Source of the DNA: F23-D06 sp947165685
GTDB lineage: Bacteria; Bacteroidota; Bacteroidia; Bacteroidales; WCHB1-69
DNA: 64,000 nt
Assembly: GCA_947165685.1 (NCBI GenBank)
Contig: CAMVBK010000012.1
Coordinates: 1-64,000 of the forward strand
Reading direction: 5' to 3'
Positions 27,624 through 36,207 of this stretch are shown here, piece after piece. The position numbers were made by a program, and so were the translations under genes. The notes under the pieces were generated by a model. That model did not search any database. It worked only from the letters and a program-made list of their open reading frames with translations, and was not told where the DNA came from. Numbering within the stretch: the stretch's first letter is position 1; each line of letters begins with the position of its first letter.

Positions 27624-27816
27624 AAAAAAAAAACCGCATAAGTCCCATAGGGTTTCGAAAAACTCCTACTTGATATGGTCGAAGGTGCCGTCGTTGCTTC
27701 GCGCTTCCCTGGGCTATGCGCCATCCGTGCGGATTGGGCCTGTTCTAGGCATGACAAGCGTCCCCTTCGTTTGTAATTCTGTTGAGTTTAACAAACGTAT
27801 CTGGACTTATGCGGGA
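27624..27816 (-). ncRNA. ssrS: Probable 6S RNA between zapA and rny
   Basis: About 190 bases without a gene. A perfect 12-bp closing helix joins CCGCATAAGTCC (minus strand, 27814-27803) to GGACTTATGCGG (27645-27634), followed at once by ten T. Inside are a CGTTTGT/ACAAACG helix and small apical hairpins such as ATCCG-CA-CGGAT. A rod of this length with a long closing stem and terminator is the 6S RNA plan, an RNA that binds the housekeeping RNA polymerase. In Gammaproteobacteria ssrS is also next to zapA. That it is a structured RNA gene is well supported; its identity as 6S rests on shape and position. Confidence 0.75.
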
Positions 27817-27836
27817 TGTCTATTTTCAAAGAACGT

Positions 27837-28133
27837 CTAATCAACGGGGAACTGTTCCGACAGCTCCTTGAGCGACTCCATCATGGGAATCAGCTCTTCG
27901 TCGTATTCCCTCAGCCTTTCCTTGTCTCCGAGGCTCTTCACCACCAAATCCAGCATCACCATGTTCGTTAGGTCCTGCTGGTCTTTATATCGCCACTTTT
28001 TCGCAAAGTCGAAAAGGCTGTCATTGATCACTTTTTCAGCTTCCCGGAAATAATGTTCCCATTCTCTCTTCACAATGACTGTCAGTGGGCGTTGCCCCAG
28101 TGTCAGTGTCACTTTCACGCTGTCTTCTTCCAT
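27837..28133 (-). CDS. zapA: ZapA-like cell division protein
   Basis: 98 residues with the ZapA plan: an N-terminal strand pair (VKVTLTLGQRPLTVIVKREW), then a central helix carrying the family-like EKVINDSLFDFAKKW segment, and a C-terminal helix (MVMLDLVVKSLGDKER) that forms the tetrameric coiled coil. ZapA binds and bundles FtsZ filaments. It starts one base after the stop of the coiled-coil gene upstream. The 6S RNA candidate follows directly. Confidence 0.85.
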   Translation of the reverse strand: MEEDSVKVTLTLGQRPLTVIVKREWEHYFREAEKVINDSLFDFAKKWRYKDQQDLTNMVMLDLVVKSLGDKERLREYDEELIPMMESLKELSEQFPVD

Positions 28134-28134
28134 A

Positions 28135-28425
28135 TCACTTTCCGCTCAGAAGCTTTATGCTATTGTCTATCTCCCGCACCCATTCGTTGATCTGCCGTTT
28201 CAGTTCTGTCCGATCCTCTCTGTCAGCAATAGTGTTTGTCAGTTCGACCAACTTCAGTTTTTCCTCTGTTTTCGCAAGCTTCTCTCGAAGCCGTTCCTGC
28301 TCTTTCCGCAAGTTCTCATTCTCTTCGCGCAGGGCATCGCACTTCGACTTCAGCTCTGAAAAACGGTAAACCGCCTCTCTAATATTCATTTCCGTTTCGT
28401 GGTACAAGCTCTCAAAAGACGGCAT
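28135..28425 (-). CDS. Small coiled-coil protein upstream of zapA
   Basis: 96 residues, almost entirely helical: a heptad-rich stretch of Lys, Glu, Leu and Arg (LREENENLRKEQERLREKL) runs from about residue 20 to 65, then IKLLSGK closes the protein. No catalytic motif. The start MPSFESLYHE is preferred over an upstream in-frame ATG because a TATTTTTG promoter element lies between them. Coiled-coil partners next to zapA recall ZapB, but I cannot show homology. It is transcribed as one unit with zapA. Confidence 0.7.
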   Translation of the reverse strand: MPSFESLYHETEMNIREAVYRFSELKSKCDALREENENLRKEQERLREKLAKTEEKLKLVELTNTIADREDRTELKRQINEWVREIDNSIKLLSGK

Positions 28426-28447
28426 ATCGTTTTCGTTAAAAACGCTG

Positions 28448-28455
28448 CAAAAATA
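28448..28455 (-). promoter_or_regulatory. -7 promoter element TATTTTTG for the coiled-coil/zapA unit
   Basis: Fits TAnnTTTG, 23 bases upstream of the ATG at 28425. It excludes the longer reading of that gene. Confidence 0.6.
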
Positions 28456-28669
28456 CAATTTTTTGCTCAATTGCTGCATTCTCTTTGCGGAAAGGGATGT
28501 TAAAAATCCGTTTTTGCGTTCATATTTCTTTATAATACAAAACTTTACATTTTTTTATAAACATTTGTTTGTTTTTATTTTTCCCCTTTGAGCGTGCCGC
28601 GCTTTTCTCAACATTCTGATGTTGAAAAAAAAGTGACCCTCCCTCTTGACAGCCCCCGTCCCGAAGTGC

Positions 28670-28677
28670 TATCTTTG
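28670..28677 (+). promoter_or_regulatory. -7 promoter element TATCTTTG for the helix-hairpin-helix gene
   Basis: Only four bases separate it from the ATG at 28682, so the transcript would be nearly leaderless. A TTGAC lies about 21 bases upstream, at the spacing expected for a -33 element. Confidence 0.65.
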
Positions 28678-28681
28678 CACT

Positions 28682-29371
28682 ATGAAAACGAAATTCCACT
28701 TTACCCGAGGCGAATGGGCGGCCGCCCTTTTTCTGCTCACTGTCATGACAGCGAGCAATGTGTTCTATTTTGTCGGCGACATCAGTCCGAAGCCGTCTTG
28801 CGATGTCCGTCAATATGAGGCGCTTTTCCAGCGTTTCGCGGAGGCACAGCGTCGTCAGGACGATTCGGCCGCTGCGGCGAGGATGCGGCAGTATGGCGAC
28901 AGGCCAAGCATCCGGTCCGACACGGTTTCCCCGCTGAAGCCGCTGGATCGCAAGCCGATGTACGATGTCGTGAAGATTGATCTTAACAGTTGCGACACCG
29001 ATGCCCTGATCGTCGTGCCCCAGTTCGGGAGCAAGCGAGCCGCCAAACTCGTGGAATACCGCGAGAAGTTGGGAGGTTTCCACAGCTTTTCACAGCTTCA
29101 GGAAGTCTATGTGTTGCAAAATATAGATACGGTGAAGTTGAAGACGTATCTGTATATCGGCGACCGGGGTGTCCGGAAGCTAAAGGTCAACAAGGCGGAT
29201 TATGCGGAATTGGTTGCGCATCCGTATATTGATGCGTATCTCACCAAACTTATTCTCCGTCACCGAGGGAAAAACGGTCCGATACGCAGCCTTGAGGAGT
29301 TGCAGCAGGTCACGCATGCCTATCCGGAACTCATCGAAAAGCTCCGCCCGTATTTGGATTTCGGCGAATAG
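28682..29371 (+). CDS. Helix-hairpin-helix (ComEA-like) membrane-anchored protein
   Basis: 229 residues: a single N-terminal membrane helix (about 11-34, AAALFLLTVMTASNVFYFVG), a polar linker, then two helix-hairpin-helix regions. The first begins VKIDLNSCDTDALIVVPQFG (about residue 98), the second VNKADYAELVAHPYI (about 165). ComEA-like proteins bind DNA through this fold without sequence specificity. The start at 28682 follows a TATCTTTG element closely; an ATG 36 bases upstream would lie before the promoter. The next gene is a DNA glycosylase on the same strand. Confidence 0.85.
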   Translation: MKTKFHFTRGEWAAALFLLTVMTASNVFYFVGDISPKPSCDVRQYEALFQRFAEAQRRQDDSAAAARMRQYGDRPSIRSDTVSPLKPLDRKPMYDVVKIDLNSCDTDALIVVPQFGSKRAAKLVEYREKLGGFHSFSQLQEVYVLQNIDTVKLKTYLYIGDRGVRKLKVNKADYAELVAHPYIDAYLTKLILRHRGKNGPIRSLEELQQVTHAYPELIEKLRPYLDFGE

Positions 29372-29396
29372 ACAGGTGCTGTAAGGACGAAAATAG

Positions 29397-29404
29397 TATC
29401 TTTG
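29397..29404 (+). promoter_or_regulatory. -7 promoter element TATCTTTG for the DNA glycosylase gene
   Basis: Fits TAnnTTTG, 22 bases upstream of the ATG at 29426. Confidence 0.6.
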
Positions 29405-29425
29405 CCGCGTGAAAAACATGGATCG

Positions 29426-30010
29426 ATGAAGTTAGGCAAAGACTATTTCTTGGCGGACGATGTGGTGGGCTTGGCTCGCGACTTGATTGGGAAGTCGTTA
29501 TTCACGCGTGTGAGCGGCCAGCTCTCCGGCGGGATTATTTGCGAGACGGAGGCGTACAAGGGAACGTCCGACCGTGCCTCGCATGCGTTCGGGGGACGGC
29601 ACACGCGCCGCAACGACATGATGTACCACGAAGGTGGCGTTGCATACGTCTATCTCTGCTACGGCATGCACCACCTGCTCAATTTCGTCACGAACAAGGC
29701 GGGAGTCCCCGACGCGGTGCTCATTCGCGGCATCATACCCACGCATGGCGAGGAGCTGATGCTGCAGCGCACCCGCAAGCGTTGCATCTCCCGTGAAATC
29801 GGTGTCGGGCCAGGGAGAGTCTCCAAACTATTGGGAATCACCGTTTCCGACAACGGAATTTCGCTCTGCGGCGATATGTTGTGGGTGGAGGACCGGGGAC
29901 TTATCGTTCCTGATGAGTGCGTCCAGACCACTCCGCGCATCGGGGTGGATTATGCGGGGGAAGACGCAAGGCTCCCGTATCGGTTTGTCTATGCCGGAGA
30001 GCGTCTGTAA
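29426..30010 (+). CDS. 3-methyladenine DNA glycosylase (AAG/MPG family)
   Basis: Removes alkylated purines from DNA in base excision repair. 194 residues, normal for bacterial members. Motifs seen: LARDLIGKSL near the N-terminus, the catalytic Glu in IICETEAYKG, the DNA-intercalating region HAFGGRHTRRNDMMY, VYLCYGMHHLLNFVT, and GVGPGRVSKLLGI. The ATG at 29426 (MKLGKDYF) is used rather than an upstream TTG that overlaps the promoter element. It converges with the receptor gene on the other strand with only 12 bases between stops. Confidence 0.92.
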   Translation: MKLGKDYFLADDVVGLARDLIGKSLFTRVSGQLSGGIICETEAYKGTSDRASHAFGGRHTRRNDMMYHEGGVAYVYLCYGMHHLLNFVTNKAGVPDAVLIRGIIPTHGEELMLQRTRKRCISREIGVGPGRVSKLLGITVSDNGISLCGDMLWVEDRGLIVPDECVQTTPRIGVDYAGEDARLPYRFVYAGERL

Positions 30011-30022
30011 GGAGGGTGAGGG

Positions 30023-32578
30023 TTACATTTCGCCATCGCCTTCGCCACCGTATTCATCCTCTGTGATCTTCTGCTTCCGGCTGTTGTAGTTGTTGAATTT
30101 GTAGGTGATGTTGACGGAGATGTGGCTGCCCTGGTTTTCGCGGATGCTGTAGGAGTAGTATCCTGTCGGTTCGTTGAGGCCTGCCCACGACTCCACTTCC
30201 GTCTTGCGCACGGCGGGAATCCAGTAGAGTAGGTTACGGACGTTCACGCTGAGTACCAGACTGTTGTCGAGGAAACCTTTCTTGATGCCGAGGCTGGCGC
30301 GGTAGGAAGGGGAGCGTCGTCCCTGGCCCACGCCGCCGGTGCCCCATCCCATGCTGCCGGCGGTGAGCGTGCTGGAGCGGAAGCGGAAGTTGAGCTGGAT
30401 GTCGAAGTCCTTGCCCACGGTGAAGGTCTGGTTGAGTCCGAGAGTCCACACCCAGTCGCGCGAGAGGTTTTCGTCGAGCAGGTTGTTGCTCTCGATGATG
30501 TTGCGGTAGAAGCTGCCGGTGAGGTTCACCTTCCACACTTTCTTCACCTTCTGGCTCAGGAACGCCTCGACGCCGAAATTGTGCCCTTTGTTGAGGTTCT
30601 GGTAAGAGGTCATCGTGTAGAAGCGGTCGGTTTCCGGGTCTTGCAGGATTTCCGTGTAGCGCGTGATCATGTTGGTGCGCAGGCGGTAGAAGGCGGTAAG
30701 GGTCACGGTGGTGGCGTTTTTGTTGAACATGTAGCCGAGTTCCGTGGAGTTGGCGATTTCGGGCTTGAGGTAGGGGTTGCCCTGCGAGAGGTTTTCGCGG
30801 TCGGCGTAGTTGACGAACGGGTTGAGCTGGTGGATGCGCGGACGCGACACGCGGCGCGAGTAGCTCAGCTGCAGCGTGTGGTTCTCAGTGATGTCGTATT
30901 TGATGTGCAGGGTGGGGAAGAGGCTGTAGTAGTCGAAATGGTAGGCGGTGTCGGCGCTGCGCAGGTCGGAGATGGTGTTGGCGATTTCGCCGCGGAGGCC
31001 CGCCTGCACGCTCAGCTTGTTCCAAAAGGTGTTGGAGTAGATGAAGTAGGCGGCGTTCAGGAACTCGTAGTAGGTGAAGTCGTTGCGCTGGTCCAGTACC
31101 TCCTCGGCGGTGGTGCTGCTCTCGCCGTCGTAGAGCGCATAGTCCTGTCCCACCTCCCGGTAGGAGAACTTGTAGCCGGTCTCGATGCGGCCGCCGTTGC
31201 CCACTGGGGTCACAAAATCGACCTGCGCGGTGGCGTTGCGGTTCTGCTCCAGCGTGTTGGTCTTTTGGAAATAGTCGGGCACGTCGAGCAGGGAGCGTTG
31301 TAGGAAGGTGTCCACGAACTCCCCGTTGCGCTGCGTGAAGAAGAGGTCGGCGGTGAGCTCACGACCCTTGGTCAGGAACGTCTTCTTGTAGTTGATGTTG
31401 GCGTCGATGTTCTTGAAGGAGCGTTTGCCATGTCCGTTGCGGATGTAATGGTAAGCGGTGTCGTAAATGTTGCCTATGTGGTTGTATGTTAGCGAATTGA
31501 GCTCGCTGTTGTTGCGCATGTTGCCGAGGTTCCCGCTGATGCCGAAGGTGATGCTGTTGTATTTGTTGATGTAGTAGTCGAGGGAGAGGTTTGCGTTGTG
31601 GAAGCCGTTGCGGTGGTCGGTGAAGTTGTCCTGCTCCAACCGGCTGCTGTCCCTCTCGCTCCATGAGTCGCGCCACAGGGAGCCGCCGTTGCGGAAGGAA
31701 CCGCCCCGGTAGCCGTAGTTGAAGAAGATGTTGATCTTGTCGTAGCGGTAGTTGAAGCTGCCCCCCGCGTTGTAGCCGCTGATGAAGGGGATGTGGCGGT
31801 CCCGATAGACGAACGCCATTGCGCCGCCGCCCTGCACCATCGCATTGAATCCCGACTCCTTCTTCTTCTTGAGGATGACGTTGAGGATGCCGGCCATGCC
31901 GTCGGGCTCCAAGCGGGCCGACGGGTTGGTGATGACCTCCACGCTCTCGATCATGTCGGCGGGAATCTGGTCGAGGGTGAGGTTGGTCGGACGGCCGTCA
32001 ACCAGGATGGTCACGTTCTCGCTGCCGCGCAGGCTGACGTTGCCCTCGATATCGACCTGCACGGAGGGAATCTCCTCCAGCACTTCCACCGCCGAAGCTC
32101 CTGCCGCGCTGATGTTCGATTCCACGTTATAGACCGTCTTGTCGAGATTGGTCTGCAGCGCGTCTTTCTGCGCCCGAATGACCACCGCGCTCAGCTCCGT
32201 GAGTTTGTCGGTCATTTTGTACTTGGGGATGCGATAGACCGCGTTGGCCTTGCTGATCTCAAAGGCGGGGGATGTCGATTTCTGGTACCCGACATATTGG
32301 ATTTCCACAAAATAGCGGCCGAAGGGGATTCCTTCGAGGAGGAATTTGCCGGCCTCGTCGGTGAGGCCGAACTGGGCGGTCACCGAGTCGGACACGCGCT
32401 TCACGTTCACCGAGGCGTATTGCAGGGGCACGTTGTTGGCGTCCACGATGGTGCCCATCACGGTGCCGCTGGTGCGGGTCTGTTGCGCAGGGCGTTGCAT
32501 CTCGGGTTGCGCATTAAGGTTGAAAATGAGTATGGAGATGGATAAAACCATCAGGAATCTCAGAGTGCTTTTGTTCAT
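30023..32578 (-). CDS. TonB-dependent-receptor-like outer-membrane barrel protein
   Basis: 851 residues. Signal peptide ending LIFNLNAQ, then a carboxypeptidase-regulatory-like domain (about 40-125, VMGTIVDANNVPLQYASVNV), a plug domain (about 135-225, with ILVDGRPTNLTLDQIPADMI and the phrase ARLEPDGMAGILNVI), and a long beta barrel of the OMP_b-brl_3 type to the C-terminus. No SusD-like partner or TonB box is evident beside it, so it is probably not a Sus-type glycan importer. The ligand is unknown. Upstream lies the SF1 helicase gene on the same strand, 124 bases away. Confidence 0.88.
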   Translation of the reverse strand: MNKSTLRFLMVLSISILIFNLNAQPEMQRPAQQTRTSGTVMGTIVDANNVPLQYASVNVKRVSDSVTAQFGLTDEAGKFLLEGIPFGRYFVEIQYVGYQKSTSPAFEISKANAVYRIPKYKMTDKLTELSAVVIRAQKDALQTNLDKTVYNVESNISAAGASAVEVLEEIPSVQVDIEGNVSLRGSENVTILVDGRPTNLTLDQIPADMIESVEVITNPSARLEPDGMAGILNVILKKKKESGFNAMVQGGGAMAFVYRDRHIPFISGYNAGGSFNYRYDKINIFFNYGYRGGSFRNGGSLWRDSWSERDSSRLEQDNFTDHRNGFHNANLSLDYYINKYNSITFGISGNLGNMRNNSELNSLTYNHIGNIYDTAYHYIRNGHGKRSFKNIDANINYKKTFLTKGRELTADLFFTQRNGEFVDTFLQRSLLDVPDYFQKTNTLEQNRNATAQVDFVTPVGNGGRIETGYKFSYREVGQDYALYDGESSTTAEEVLDQRNDFTYYEFLNAAYFIYSNTFWNKLSVQAGLRGEIANTISDLRSADTAYHFDYYSLFPTLHIKYDITENHTLQLSYSRRVSRPRIHQLNPFVNYADRENLSQGNPYLKPEIANSTELGYMFNKNATTVTLTAFYRLRTNMITRYTEILQDPETDRFYTMTSYQNLNKGHNFGVEAFLSQKVKKVWKVNLTGSFYRNIIESNNLLDENLSRDWVWTLGLNQTFTVGKDFDIQLNFRFRSSTLTAGSMGWGTGGVGQGRRSPSYRASLGIKKGFLDNSLVLSVNVRNLLYWIPAVRKTEVESWAGLNEPTGYYSYSIRENQGSHISVNITYKFNNYNSRKQKITEDEYGGEGDGEM

Positions 32579-32702
32579 GCGGGTCATAAGTCGAATGCTG
32601 ATCTGTCAATGAAAGCTTTGCAGACCGATGGGCATGGTAAAAGTTTAATTTGCAAGCTCGATTTTGTTTTTTCGTCCTTCGGGACGGCGCTCGTCGTCCG
32701 GT

Positions 32703-34532
32703 TCACCACTCTTCGTCCTCAATGGTTTGCAGTTCCAGTTTGGTGGCTGTGTCGAAATAGCAAAGAAAGACTTCCGCGCCGTGGCGTATCGTCTGCAAGA
32801 GGTCTTTTTTTTGCAGCAACTCCCTGCAGTAGGTGAAAATCTTTTCGTTGGCGATGACCACGCACTTCACTCTCGCGCGGGTGAGGGCCACGTTCAGCCG
32901 GTTCGGACTGTAGAAGAATTCCAGATGGTCCTCCACCTCTGCCGGGTTGGAGTTAGACATACTATATATTATATAGTCTTTCTCTTGGCCTTGCATCCGT
33001 TCCACCGTGTCGACGAAGAGCGTTGCGGCGGTCTCCTGCCCGCATCGTTCCAACAGCGCCCGCTTCACCTCGCGAATCTGTGCCCGGTAGGGACTCATCA
33101 CCCCTATCTCACTGATAGGTACGTCGTTGAATAAAAGGTCGCTGACAATATCGGCGGTGAGGTTGGCCTCGAAGGGCGACCGGCCGAGCGAGTCGAACTC
33201 GTGGTGGACGACCAACAGCTCGTTGGCCTCGTGGCGGACGATTTCTGGCGCGAACTCGCAATCGAAGAAGGTGTAGGGCCGCTCCAGTTCATGGGCCGCC
33301 GTTATCCTTTCGTCGTAAAACAGCCGGTTGGGAATTCGTATCAGGCTGTCGTTGAGGCGGTACGACTGGTCTAACAGGGTGATGTCCTGCGGGTAGAGGT
33401 CGGCGAGCTGCCGGAAGATGCTGCGGTCGAAGAACTTGTTGCCGGTGCCCTGTGGCACGATGGGGTCGAGTTGCTGGTGGTCGCCCACGAAGACGAGGCG
33501 GCGGCCGTGCAGGATGGCGGGCAGTGCGAGCGGGATGCTCATTTGTGCGGCTTCATCCACGATTACATAGTCGAACTGCCAGCCTTCGAGCTTCTTGCTG
33601 GCCGGGTAGCAGAGCGCGAAGGGAGTGCCGCCCACCACGAACCCCGCTTGCGACAGCTCGGGGTTGCTCTGGTAGTCGCGGAGTTTCAGCGCCTGCTTCC
33701 GGGTGATGTGCGGGTTGTGGAGGATTTCGTCGGCCTGGTGCCGCTCCCCGACTTTCACCACGAACCGTTTGTCCTGCAGCTCGTTGGCGATGGCGTTGAG
33801 GCAGTTGTTGATGGCCGTGTGCGTAGGGGCGGTCACGAAGACCTTCTTGCCCATCTGCATCAGGTAAGAGACGATTTTCGCGATGGTGAAGGTCTTGCCT
33901 GTGCCCGGAGGCCCCTGGATCAGGTGGAAATAGTGGCAGACGATGGATTTCCGGATGGCCTCGTTTTGGGAAGCGTTGCCGCAGTTTGGCGACGGCGACT
34001 CGCGGTACTGGTTTTGGAAGCCGCCCGACAGGAACTTCTCGATGTGGTCGCAGTACTCTGGGAGTCCGAAGAGCGCATCGCGGGTGGCGAGCAGCAGCCG
34101 TTGGGTGATGTTGCTGTTTACGGCGTTGACCTCCCAGCCGTCCTGAGGATAGTCGCTGATGTCCAAGAGATTGTGTTTCACCTCGAAGGCTCCCGAGCGC
34201 AGCACGAAGTCGTTCACGTCGTCGCGCTCGATTTCCATCAGAAACGACAGTGGTCCGTGGCTGAGGCGCACTTGCGTGCCCTCGCGGAACTTCGAGATGT
34301 TGTGGTCGCAGTGGATATGCACGCGGTCGATGTAGCGCATCGTGCCGGCCGGCGCGGGCGTGAACCGGTTGGGTGCCCCGTCGTGGAACTCGAACTCCGT
34401 GTGCAGGTTGGTCATGGTGTAGCCGCGGTTCACGCGTTCCTGCAGCGGCCTGCTCATCAGTTCGTTGTATTCTTCGTCCTGCCGCTGCTGCTGGACGTCG
34501 ATGGCTTCGGAAAGTTGTTGGAGGAAGCTCAT
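32703..34532 (-). CDS. SF1 (Upf1/Dna2-like) helicase
   Basis: 609 residues. Walker A QGPPGTGKTFTIAKIV near 205-220, motif Ib TAPTHTAINN, Walker B VIVDEAAQMSIPLALP near 325, motif III FVGDHQQLDPIVPQG, motif IV/V RMQGQEKDYIIYS, and motif VI LNVALTRARVKCVVI. This is the superfamily 1B pattern of nucleic-acid-dependent ATPases. No fused nuclease domain is seen; the N-terminal 190 residues resemble the beta-barrel of related helicases. Its ATG sits four bases beyond a 17-unit 8-bp repeat array that occupies its leader. Whether it acts on DNA or RNA cannot be told. Confidence 0.9.
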   Translation of the reverse strand: MSFLQQLSEAIDVQQQRQDEEYNELMSRPLQERVNRGYTMTNLHTEFEFHDGAPNRFTPAPAGTMRYIDRVHIHCDHNISKFREGTQVRLSHGPLSFLMEIERDDVNDFVLRSGAFEVKHNLLDISDYPQDGWEVNAVNSNITQRLLLATRDALFGLPEYCDHIEKFLSGGFQNQYRESPSPNCGNASQNEAIRKSIVCHYFHLIQGPPGTGKTFTIAKIVSYLMQMGKKVFVTAPTHTAINNCLNAIANELQDKRFVVKVGERHQADEILHNPHITRKQALKLRDYQSNPELSQAGFVVGGTPFALCYPASKKLEGWQFDYVIVDEAAQMSIPLALPAILHGRRLVFVGDHQQLDPIVPQGTGNKFFDRSIFRQLADLYPQDITLLDQSYRLNDSLIRIPNRLFYDERITAAHELERPYTFFDCEFAPEIVRHEANELLVVHHEFDSLGRSPFEANLTADIVSDLLFNDVPISEIGVMSPYRAQIREVKRALLERCGQETAATLFVDTVERMQGQEKDYIIYSMSNSNPAEVEDHLEFFYSPNRLNVALTRARVKCVVIANEKIFTYCRELLQKKDLLQTIRHGAEVFLCYFDTATKLELQTIEDEEW

Positions 34533-34536
34533 GGCT

Positions 34537-34672
34537 GGGTTAATGGGTTAATGGGTTAGTGGGTTAGTGGGTTAATGGGTTAGTGGGTTAATGGGTTAAT
34601 GGGTTAATGGGTTAGTAGGTTAGTAGGTTAGTAGGTTAGCGGGTTAGTGGGTTAGTGGGTTAGTGGGTTATT
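34537..34672. repeat. 8-bp tandem repeat (GGGTTARTG type), 17 units, in the helicase leader
   Basis: Seventeen consecutive 8-bp units, mostly GGGTTAAT, GGGTTAGT or AGGTTAGT, with no spacer. Read in the helicase direction the unit is A/C-rich (ATTAACCC). The array starts four bases before the helicase ATG and its far end contains the stop codon of the 29-residue leader ORF. Confidence 0.95.
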
Positions 34673-34757
34673 GGTTATAGGTTGTTGAAGCGGCCTTGAA
34701 CCCGAAGTCATCCCTCATGTTCTCCGTCAGTTTTTGCAGAAGCGCTTCTTTTGTCAT
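34668..34757 (-). CDS. Orphan copy of a 29-residue leader peptide
   Basis: Reads MTKEALLQKL, TENMRDDFGF, KAASTTYNQ. The first 24 residues are identical to the peptide at 36204-36296. It begins 58 bases after the stop of the AlbA_2 gene and ends inside the 8-bp repeat array. It may be a relic of a longer gene or a translated leader. Confidence 0.45.
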   Translation of the reverse strand: MTKEALLQKLTENMRDDFGFKAASTTYNQ

Positions 34758-34814
34758 TGTTCTCTGATAGGGGTTGTTTTCTGTTGATAGGATGTTTCGC
34801 CAAATGTTGCAGGT
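34681..34814. repeat. 134-bp direct repeat, left copy
   Basis: Aligns without gaps to 36220-36353 with ten mismatches (about 93% identity). It ends one base before the stop codon of the AlbA_2 gene. Confidence 0.95.
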
Positions 34815-34815
34815 T

Positions 34816-36207
34816 TCATTCCCAATCGGCAATCATTTTCGTCAATACCACCCAGTGGCCGGCACTCGTGTTGCCTTCGCGAATTAGAACGCCTTTGTTC
34901 TGCATGGCTGAAAGGTCGCGTTGTACAGTTCGATGAACTACCGACAGAACTACCGACATTTGTTGTGCCGAAATGAAGGGATTCTTTATCATTAATTTGC
35001 ACATTTCCTTTTGTCTATCAGTTAGTTGAACTAATGGTAAACTTACGACATCACTTACGACATTTCCCTTTTGAATGGCAATGAATTTCTCTCTCGGAAT
35101 GGTCGCCAGAACACCACCTCTTGTTTCTTCAAAAATAGGGATAGCCAGCTTTTCCTTTTGAAAAGATTCACGGATTATCTGATAGCCCCTGCCCCAGGAT
35201 TCAATAAACCCTGTCAGATAGAATACATTGGCTATCAGTTTGTTTCTTGGATGAGACTCGTGGTCTGTCATTAGAGTTTCCACGGTATATTGTAGTGGCA
35301 ATGCGCCTCCGTTCCACAAGGTAATGCGGTCGCCGTAAACTTTCATCTGGATAAAAGTGCCTGTATAGTCTTTGTGTACGATGCTGTTACAGAGCATTTC
35401 ACGCAAAGCATCTTCTGGGATTTCCAGCGATTCCTTGCGATACAACCCCTCAAAATGAATAGGGGAAACCAGATATTTGGTTTTCAGTGTTTCCATAACC
35501 CTATTGGGCATCATTACCAGAGGACATGCGATATTGTCTTGAATAATCAGATCGGCTTCGCTATTCCCGAAACGGCCAATACGAAACGAGGTTGCCATAT
35601 TCCAGTGCACTATGTCTTTTCCGAAGAGGAGGAGTGCAGCAATGGTCAACTGTCCGCTTTCTGCATTGATGAGGTGCAACTTTCGCAGCACATGCTCGGT
35701 ATTCGCTTTTAATGTGGTCTCGCTGATACGTTTTGCACTGATGGCACATTGTACGAAGTAGTTCACTGCTTCAGGGTCAATATCATTGATAGTCGCTTCT
35801 GGTATTGTCGTAGAATCCCATGTGATGTTCATCTTTCTCAACACGAACTGCTGGAGTGCTGGACCGCGCAGTTCCTGCATGGTGCTGCCTGAGCGGTAGT
35901 AATACTTGCCCTTGTAGTTGATGGGAGTGTTGCTGGGCTCCACATACACCTCAATGTACTCAACCCCGTCCATTTCATGCAGATTCACGTCCGCCACAAT
36001 TCCCAAGGTGGTGATGATTTTGTTGGGGATGTCTTCCATCAGCCGGTCAACATTCTCCAGTCCGACAACTTCGTGGTCGTCGTTCACACCGAAGTACATC
36101 ACCGCGCCTTGCGCATTCGCGAATCCGCAGACCCACTCCAAATATTTGTCGTGCCAACTGCTTTTATATTCAATGGTTTGGCATTCTCGTGGTTTTATCT
36201 TTCTCAT
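34816..36207 (-). CDS. AlbA_2 (Schlafen-like) domain ATP-binding protein with C-terminal winged helix
   Basis: 463 residues. An AlbA_2 domain occupies about 8-125 (ECQTIEYKSSW, GFANAQGAVMYFGVNDDHEV, then YYYRSGSTMQEL). A GHKL-ATPase-like region near 265-360 carries LREMLCNSIVHKDY and the Gly-rich IESWGRGYQII. The last 60 residues form a winged-helix (LTDRQKEMCKLMIKNPF then MSVVLSVVHRTVQRDL). These proteins are annotated as RecG-like or transcription regulators; the true role is unclear. The start overlaps the stop of a 30-residue upstream ORF (ATGA), indicating coupled translation. The gene fills exactly the space between two 134-bp direct repeats, so it may be a mobile or duplicated cassette. 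Confidence 0.88.
   Translation of the reverse strand: MRKIKPRECQTIEYKSSWHDKYLEWVCGFANAQGAVMYFGVNDDHEVVGLENVDRLMEDIPNKIITTLGIVADVNLHEMDGVEYIEVYVEPSNTPINYKGKYYYRSGSTMQELRGPALQQFVLRKMNITWDSTTIPEATINDIDPEAVNYFVQCAISAKRISETTLKANTEHVLRKLHLINAESGQLTIAALLLFGKDIVHWNMATSFRIGRFGNSEADLIIQDNIACPLVMMPNRVMETLKTKYLVSPIHFEGLYRKESLEIPEDALREMLCNSIVHKDYTGTFIQMKVYGDRITLWNGGALPLQYTVETLMTDHESHPRNKLIANVFYLTGFIESWGRGYQIIRESFQKEKLAIPIFEETRGGVLATIPREKFIAIQKGNVVSDVVSLPLVQLTDRQKEMCKLMIKNPFISAQQMSVVLSVVHRTVQRDLSAMQNKGVLIREGNTSAGHWVVLTKMIADWE

Noticed and set aside
28520..29083. 187-codon minus-strand frame
   Set aside because: It is antisense to the helix-hairpin-helix gene, which has a promoter and recognisable motifs.
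30023..32578. SusC-type glycan importer
   Set aside because: There is no SusD-like gene next to it and the barrel resembles the OMP_b-brl_3 type.
34537..34672. CRISPR array
   Set aside because: Units are only 8 bp with no spacers and no cas genes nearby; it is a simple tandem repeat.
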